NCBI GenBank assembly: GCA_045531585.1
Contig: JAZSEH010000056.1
Coordinates: 7,261-71,260, forward strand
Length of the DNA stretch: 64,000 nt
Source: SIG587 sp045531585
GTDB lineage: Bacteria > Bacillota > Clostridia > Oscillospirales > Acutalibacteraceae
Reading direction: 5' to 3'
The notes under the pieces are model-generated. The model saw only the letters and a program-made list of their open reading frames with translations, searched no databases and had not been told where the DNA came from. The stretch's first letter is position 1, and each line of letters opens with the position of its first letter. Shown here in pieces: positions 59,037-64,000 of this stretch. The position numbers and the translations under genes are program-made.

Positions 59037-60671
59037 TTAGGATTTATTCTGTGAAGCTACAAGTCCCTCTGCCCCGTATATTTTACGAAGCTTGGGCTTT
59101 TCAATTTTGCCTGTGGGGTTTCTGGGAACGTCGGCAAAAATTATCTTTCGGGGTCGCTTATATCGGGGAAGGTCAAGGCAGAACTCATTGATTTCTTCCT
59201 CGGTACAGGTCATATCCTGCTTTATTTCAATAATAGCGGTGGCAATTTCACCGAGACGGGAATCGGGAAGGCCAATAACCGCCACGTCCTTAATTTTTGG
59301 ATGTGCAGAAAGAAAGTTTTCTATCTGTACGGGGTATAGGTTTTCACCGCCTGTAATAATAACGTCCTTCTTACGGTCAACAAGATAAACAAAGCCGTCC
59401 TCATCCTGCATTGCCATATCGCCTGTATACAGCCAGCCATCCTTAAGCGCTTCGGCGGTGGCCTTTTTATCACGGTAGTAGCAGGTCATAACACCCGGAC
59501 CCTTAAGACAAAGCTCACCAACCTCGCCCTGTGTTACCTCCTTACCGTCAGCCATAATCTTAATTTCCCAGCCGTAACCGGGAACGCCAATGGCACCAAC
59601 CTTATGTACGTTTTCAACACCTAAGTGCACCGCTCCGGGGCCGATAGACTCTGAAAGACCGTAGTTGGTATCGTACTGCTGGTCGGGGAAATATTCAAGC
59701 CAGCGTTTTATAAGGCTTTGGGGAACGGGCTGGGCACCAATATGCATAAGCCTCCACTGGGAAAGCTCAAATTCCTTGGGGTCAAGCTCACCTCTGTCCA
59801 TAGCATTTAAAATATCCTGAGCCCAGGGCACAAGGAGCCATACTATAGTGCATTTTTCTTCACTTACGGCCTTTAAAATATTTCTTGATTGTGTGCCCTT
59901 TAGTATTACCGCCTTGGAGCCTGTTATCAGGCTTCCGAACCAGTGCATTTTAGCACCCGTATGGTAAAGGGGGGGAATACAAAGGAAGCAGTCCTCCTTG
60001 GTTTGTCCGTGGTGCATCTGCTCAACACGGCAGGAGTGAATAAGGCTCTGGTGCTTATGAAGAATAGCCTTGGGGAAGCCTGTTGTGCCTGAAGAAAAAT
60101 ATATGGCCGCATCATCGCTTTCCTCCAAGGTGCATTCGGGATATATTCCCGAGCACTCGGAAATAAGGTCATTATAATCATCCGCAAAGGCGGGACAACC
60201 CGCACCTAAATATATAAGAGTGCATCGCTTGCTCAGTTTATCAGCAACCGCCTCCACACGGCCTATAAATTCGGTGCCGAAAATAAGCACGTCAGCCTCG
60301 GCCAAATCAAGACAGTAGTCTATCTCGTCAGAGGAATAACGGAAGTTAAGGGGCACGGCCAATGCTCCTGTTTTAAGTATACCAAAGTAAATGGGAAGCC
60401 AATCAATGCAGTTCATAAGCAGAATTGCTACCTTTTTACCCTTGCCTATACCGTTCTGTTGAAGCATATTGGCAAGGCGGTTGGCTTTTTCATTAAATAC
60501 CGCCCAGGTTATCTCCCTGCGGTAGTGACGTACCCTTGGCGTTGGCTCAACCAGCTCATATTCAGCCCAGGTAAGCTTTCGGGTTTCAGGTTGCTCAGGG
60601 TTTATTTCCACAAGAGCAGTGTCACCCGCATATTCTTTTGCGTTCTTTTCAAGTAAATGTACAATAGTCAT
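59037..60671 (-). CDS. Class I adenylate-forming acyl-CoA synthetase
   Basis: The 544-residue protein has the P-loop IYFSSGTTGFPKAIL, YGLSESIGPGA, WLYTGDMA, DRKKDVIITGGENLYP and the catalytic lysine NPTGKIEKPKL. It makes an acyl-CoA from an organic acid. Together with iorAB it could activate arylacetic acids; ATP-forming use in the reverse direction is less likely for this class. It is the first gene of the iorAB transcript and is divergent from a symporter. Confidence 0.88.
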   Translation of the reverse strand: MTIVHLLEKNAKEYAGDTALVEINPEQPETRKLTWAEYELVEPTPRVRHYRREITWAVFNEKANRLANMLQQNGIGKGKKVAILLMNCIDWLPIYFGILKTGALAVPLNFRYSSDEIDYCLDLAEADVLIFGTEFIGRVEAVADKLSKRCTLIYLGAGCPAFADDYNDLISECSGIYPECTLEESDDAAIYFSSGTTGFPKAILHKHQSLIHSCRVEQMHHGQTKEDCFLCIPPLYHTGAKMHWFGSLITGSKAVILKGTQSRNILKAVSEEKCTIVWLLVPWAQDILNAMDRGELDPKEFELSQWRLMHIGAQPVPQSLIKRWLEYFPDQQYDTNYGLSESIGPGAVHLGVENVHKVGAIGVPGYGWEIKIMADGKEVTQGEVGELCLKGPGVMTCYYRDKKATAEALKDGWLYTGDMAMQDEDGFVYLVDRKKDVIITGGENLYPVQIENFLSAHPKIKDVAVIGLPDSRLGEIATAIIEIKQDMTCTEEEINEFCLDLPRYKRPRKIIFADVPRNPTGKIEKPKLRKIYGAEGLVASQNKS

Positions 60672-60704
60672 ACAAAAACCTCGGATTTTAAAAATTACTT
60701 TTAT

Positions 60705-60733
60705 ACTTTAACATTTTAAAGCGTAAATGTCAA
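60705..60733 (-). promoter_or_regulatory. Promoter of the synthetase-iorA-iorB operon with operator in the spacer
   Basis: On the minus strand TTGACA (60733-60728) and TAAAGT (60710-60705) are 17 bases apart. A palindrome CTTTAA-CATT-TTAAAG (60706-60721) fills the spacer and overlaps the -10. The same palindrome occurs in the divergent promoter. Confidence 0.7.
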
Positions 60734-60782
60734 CCAAAAAGGCGAAAATTTCACATAAAATAAAAATTTTTTAAAAAAGTAC

Positions 60783-60837
60783 TTGACAAACTTGCTTTAA
60801 AGTGTTAAAGTATTTTCAAAGATTTAACGCTTTAAAC
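60783..60837 (+). promoter_or_regulatory. Promoter of the symporter gene with two operator-like palindromes
   Basis: TTGACA (60783-60788), 17-base spacer and TAAAGT (60806-60811). CTTTAA-AGTG-TTAAAG (60795-60810) lies across the spacer and -10; a weaker copy ATTTAA-CGCT-TTAAAC (60822-60837) follows. The spacing mirrors the promoter on the other strand. Confidence 0.7.
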
Positions 60838-60865
60838 TACTAAAACGGAAAGGTTGATGGTTTTT

Positions 60866-62485
60866 ATGCCCACAATACTTACAGTAACTTCAGCAAATTC
60901 CGCTACTTTGTGGATTGCAATTCCTATGCTTGTTTGTTTTTTTGCTTTGATGATAGGGGTAGGCTTTGCCTGCCGCAAGCACGCCGCAAGTGTAGATAGC
61001 TTTGTTCTTGGTGGTCGTGCCGTTGGTCCTTGGCTCACCGCCTTTGCATTCGGTACTTCATATTTTTCAGCCGTTATTTTTGTAGGCTATGCGGGGCAGT
61101 TCGGTTGGAACTTCGGTCTTGCCTCTACTTGGATTGGTCTCGGAAATGCCTTTATAGGCTCTCTGCTTGCCTGGACCGTTCTTGGTAGACGTACCCGTGT
61201 TATGACACAGCATTTAGGCTCTAAAACTATGCCTGACTTTTTTGAAAAGCGTTATGATTCCAAAAAGCTTAAGGTTGTAGCTTCCTTTATTGTATTTGTG
61301 TTCCTTATTCCTTATACCGCATCCCTTTATAATGGTCTTTCATCGCTGTTTAATAATGTTTTTGCCATTCCATACTGGGTAGTAGTGCTTGTAATGGCAG
61401 TGCTTACAGGCGTATACGTTATCTTTGGCGGATATATGGCAACAGCTGTAAATGATTTTATTCAGGGAATGATAATGCTTGTTGGCATTATTGCCGTTAT
61501 AGCCTCCGTGCTTACACAAAACGGCGGCTTCAATGCCGCGGTGGAGGCGCTTGGCGTTCAAGCGGGTCCTGAGTTTACATCTATGTTTGGGCCCAATCCC
61601 ATATTTCTTTTCTTTGTTGTAATGCTTACCTCCCTTGGCACCTGGGGACTTCCTCAGATGGTTGGTAAATTCTACTCCATTAAGGACGAAGGCTCAATAA
61701 AGAAGGGTACCATCATTTCTACTATATTTGCCATAATAGTTGCAGGCGGTTGTTACTTCTTAGGTGGCTTTGGTAAGCTTTATCAGGATAAGATGATAAG
61801 TGACGGTTACTTTAATCCGGAATCTGGCAAGATTTTGTTTGATAAGGTTGTTCCCACAATGCTTTCTGAACTTTCGCCCGTTATTGTCTCGCTTATAATA
61901 GTTCTTGTTCTGGCTGCATCAATGTCAACGCTTTCCTCCCTTGTACTTACCTCATCCTCAACCCTTACCCTTGATGTTATTAAGCCCCTTACCGCTAAAA
62001 AGGGTGAGATGAGTGAGAAAAAGAGCGTATTTGTAATGCGCGTATTTATCGTATTCTTTATTGCCGTTTCGGCTATTATCGCTATTTTAAAGGATAGCAT
62101 CTGGTCCGATTCGGTATTCATAGCACAGATGATGGGCGTTTCCTGGGGCGCTCTGGCAGGCGCCTTCCTGGCCCCCTTTATGTACGGTCTGTATTGGAAA
62201 AAGACCACCAAGGCCGCGGTTGTAGCAAGCTTTATCTTTGGTACAGGTCTTGAGATAATTCAGCTTTGTATCAGCGTTGGATGGCTTTCGGTTAAGAGCG
62301 TTCCCGTTATCTCCTTTATATTCACAAACTCCCTGTATTCAGGCGTTTTTGCAATGGTTGGAGGACTCATCCTTGTTCCCATTGTCAGCCTGCTTACAAA
62401 GAAAACCTTGCCTGAAAATATTGATGAGAAATTCTCCTGCTACGATATTCAGGTGGTAACAAATAAAAAGGATTCCTTAGGTTAA
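60866..62485 (+). CDS. Sodium:solute symporter family transporter
   Basis: The 539-residue membrane protein has about 13 hydrophobic spans and SSS-family sequence (VDSFVLGGRAVGPWLTAFAF, then GTSYFSAVIFVGYAGQFGW and LVLAASMSTLSSLVLTSSS). It imports a substrate with sodium, plausibly an aryl or other carboxylate used by the divergent synthetase. I use ATG 60866; ATG 60857 and TTG 60854 in the same frame are alternatives because the GGAAAGG site is between them in spacing. Confidence 0.88.
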   Translation: MPTILTVTSANSATLWIAIPMLVCFFALMIGVGFACRKHAASVDSFVLGGRAVGPWLTAFAFGTSYFSAVIFVGYAGQFGWNFGLASTWIGLGNAFIGSLLAWTVLGRRTRVMTQHLGSKTMPDFFEKRYDSKKLKVVASFIVFVFLIPYTASLYNGLSSLFNNVFAIPYWVVVLVMAVLTGVYVIFGGYMATAVNDFIQGMIMLVGIIAVIASVLTQNGGFNAAVEALGVQAGPEFTSMFGPNPIFLFFVVMLTSLGTWGLPQMVGKFYSIKDEGSIKKGTIISTIFAIIVAGGCYFLGGFGKLYQDKMISDGYFNPESGKILFDKVVPTMLSELSPVIVSLIIVLVLAASMSTLSSLVLTSSSTLTLDVIKPLTAKKGEMSEKKSVFVMRVFIVFFIAVSAIIAILKDSIWSDSVFIAQMMGVSWGALAGAFLAPFMYGLYWKKTTKAAVVASFIFGTGLEIIQLCISVGWLSVKSVPVISFIFTNSLYSGVFAMVGGLILVPIVSLLTKKTLPENIDEKFSCYDIQVVTNKKDSLG

Positions 62486-62486
62486 A

Positions 62487-62519
62487 AAAATATCCCGTGG
62501 TACTCCACGGGATATTTTT
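62487..62519. terminator. Terminator between convergent genes
   Basis: The stem ATATCCCGTGG / CCACGGGATAT with a TACT loop is followed by TTTTTTATTT. Confidence 0.8.
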
Positions 62520-63775
62520 TATTTCTCGGTACTCATTTTGTATATTTCCTCTGTGGCAAAGGCAAGCTTTGTAATAACGTTCTCCTTGTTTTGCGGGTAG
62601 CAGTAGAAGGAATCGTTTTCGGTGGAAATATCAAAGCAGTCAAAGGGCTTTATATAGCAGTAATCGTATTCAACGTGCAGGCTGTTGTTCTCATAGGGAA
62701 GGCGCTGGATTTTATAATCCTTGCCTCTGTAATGTCCCGTAAGCACAAAGCCGTTTTGCGGGTCGTGGGTTAGTTTAGCCTTTCCAAGTTTCATAAAACG
62801 CCAGCAACGGGGCAGGGAATATACCTCAACCTCATCCTCAAAGCGGTATTCTCCGCTTCGTACCTGCCGTTTTACCTCACTGCGTTCCCACTCAAACCAG
62901 TCGTTAACCTTTGTGAATTCGGTGTTACCTTGGTTGGCGCAAAGGCTTGAGTCCTCATTTAACGTCCAACGCTTGCCGCAATGGGTGCAATATATTTCAC
63001 AGCCCTCACTTGCCATTTTGGATTCGGTATTACAGTGTGGACAGTGGTAGAGAATCTTGTGCATACCCTCTGCTCTAAATGGCTCGGTTATCTTAATATT
63101 GTTTTCGGCCTGATAAGCGTATTCATCATAGGTAAGGGCCGTCTTTACTGCCGCGTTTATCTCGTCGGCAGACATATTCTTAATCTGCTCTGCCGTTAGT
63201 ATTTGTGTCATGGTGGTGTGCATAGGAACCTTCCTTTTTTTGCGGAAGTTCCAGAAAGGGGAATGGAGATAATTTCCGCGATGTACCACCGTAACAACAG
63301 GAACTTTATTCATTTTTATAAGCTTGCCTATGGACTGCGGCATAAAGGAGGTTGTTCCGCTGGGAGAATACCGTGCCTCAGGGTACATACAAAGTATATC
63401 TCCACGCTTAAGCACTCGACTTATTGATTTAACCAGATGCAGGTCGGTAATATACTTTCTTGTACAAATGGCACCAATAAGCTCCATAAGCCAGGGGCGG
63501 CGGTAATAACCGTCAATACTTACAACATTATTTACCCTGTGGGGAAAGGTACCAAGGGCGCAAAGCTCAAAATCAATAAAATACATATGGTTGCTTAGAA
63601 GCATATATGGTGGCTTTAGCCCCTCCATATTTATTTTTTCAACCTTATATTTTTTGCCTATAAGAATAATTTTGCTCAGCAGCCAAATAAGAAAGGTTAT
63701 TATAAGTGGCTGGCGTATGGGGTATTTGGCAGTTTTATACCGCTTTTGATTTTTGTAGTTAACCTGTCCGCTCAT
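62519..63775 (-). CDS. PlsC-like acyltransferase with internal zinc ribbon
   Basis: The 418-residue protein has an acyltransferase domain (about 30-220) with NHMYFIDFE (HX4D) and YPEARYSPSG (FPEG-like). A four-cysteine zinc ribbon follows at about 243-266 (YHCPHCNTESKMA, then YCTHCGKRW). A C-terminal domain of about 150 residues with no family I recognise ends it. Ordinary PlsC proteins end near 240. Expected to acylate a glycerolipid or other lipid acceptor at the inner membrane. Confidence 0.82.
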   Translation of the reverse strand: MSGQVNYKNQKRYKTAKYPIRQPLIITFLIWLLSKIILIGKKYKVEKINMEGLKPPYMLLSNHMYFIDFELCALGTFPHRVNNVVSIDGYYRRPWLMELIGAICTRKYITDLHLVKSISRVLKRGDILCMYPEARYSPSGTTSFMPQSIGKLIKMNKVPVVTVVHRGNYLHSPFWNFRKKRKVPMHTTMTQILTAEQIKNMSADEINAAVKTALTYDEYAYQAENNIKITEPFRAEGMHKILYHCPHCNTESKMASEGCEIYCTHCGKRWTLNEDSSLCANQGNTEFTKVNDWFEWERSEVKRQVRSGEYRFEDEVEVYSLPRCWRFMKLGKAKLTHDPQNGFVLTGHYRGKDYKIQRLPYENNSLHVEYDYCYIKPFDCFDISTENDSFYCYPQNKENVITKLAFATEEIYKMSTEK

Positions 63776-63861
63776 AAATTCACTCCTCCAGCAGATTTTA
63801 AACTATTTTCCTGTAAAAAGCAAGAATAAGTTGAATATACGTAAAATTTATAGTATCATAT

Positions 63862-64000
63862 TATAATGAAAATAGGTTGGTGAAAAAGCGCAAATGCGCT
63901 TTTTCACGGACAAATTAACAATTGTCCGTGAAATTATATAAATAATTTCACCTAATTCATTGCAATGATGTCGGTGTAAATAATCAGAGATTATTTACAT
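63862..64000. repeat. Modular palindromic element, cut by window end
   Basis: It begins TATAATGAAAATAGG and continues through hairpins GTGAAAAAGCGC/GCGCTTTTTCAC, GGACAA/TTGTCC, GTGAAATTAT/ATAATTTCAC, TCATTGCAATGA and GTAAATAATC/GATTATTTAC. Its first part equals the element at 25524 in reverse, and its last two hairpins equal an internal segment of the element at 20423. The right end lies beyond the window. Confidence 0.8.

Overview
The window reads like chromosome from an anaerobic Gram-positive Clostridia, most likely a gut Oscillospirales/Ruminococcaceae-type bacterium. The support is indirect: sigma-A promoters (TTGACA-17-TATAAT), strong GGAGG ribosome binding sites, a T-box leader, an ECF transporter module, a DegV/FakA-PlsX lipid module, and many family resemblances to Clostridia. 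No rRNA or tRNA gene was seen; the only stable RNA recognised is tmRNA.

Layout. 1-2.3 kb: a cut-off family-5 solute-binding lipoprotein, a YmdB-like phosphodiesterase, and a KDPG aldolase fused to a glyoxalase-like domain. 2.3-3.5 kb: an AT-rich cassette with a palindromic repeat, a MuF-type/barnase toxin and its barstar immunity protein. 3.5-7.4 kb: potABCD polyamine uptake. 7.6-17.9 kb: a long housekeeping run (ruvCAB, an rRNA methyltransferase, ecfA1A2T, truA, a DUF5711-like protein, holA, RNase M5, a WYL regulator). 18-24.1 kb: a DUF5067-like protein, YgiQ, a palindromic repeat, yifB, a decayed GIY-YIG gene and an IS200 copy. 24.1-28.1 kb: GH30 glycosidase and an amino-acid ABC transporter whose binding protein appears circularly permuted. 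28.2-30.7 kb: smpB, tmRNA, a cytidine deaminase between two arrays of small unrelated hairpins, and greA. 30.7-39.2 kb: GH36 alpha-galactosidase, two AraC regulators, a YgjV/beta-propeller fusion, a nitrilase-family hydrolase, a polysaccharide deacetylase and an alpha/beta hydrolase.

39.2-52 kb is dominated by lipid genes. Two DegV proteins (FakB-like), a FakA-like kinase and PlsX form an operon for using exogenous fatty acids. After a glycosyltransferase and several hydrolases comes a phosphopantetheinyl transferase facing a tight five-gene operon: acyl-AMP ligase with its own carrier domain, two PlsC-like acyltransferases, a free carrier protein and an LRAT-fold protein. I do not recognise this operon as a described pathway.

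52-64 kb: a zinc-ribbon membrane protein, an SPFH protein, a secreted nuclease, then an aryl-acid module. A T-box leader (probably phenylalanine) controls phenylacetate-CoA ligase plus an ACT protein. Indolepyruvate ferredoxin oxidoreductase (iorAB) and an acyl-CoA synthetase are divergent from a sodium:solute symporter. The two facing promoters carry the same palindrome in their spacers. Because T-boxes switch on during amino-acid starvation, the module may work reductively, making phenylpyruvate from phenylacetate. The window ends in a third acyltransferase and another copy of the modular palindromic repeat.

The most promising observations are the circularly permuted binding protein, the hairpin arrays around the cytidine deaminase gene, the modular palindrome family, the YgjV/propeller fusion with an intact internal ribosome binding site, and the carrier-protein/acyltransferase/LRAT operon. 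All calls are from reading the sequence; no database search or structure prediction was run.
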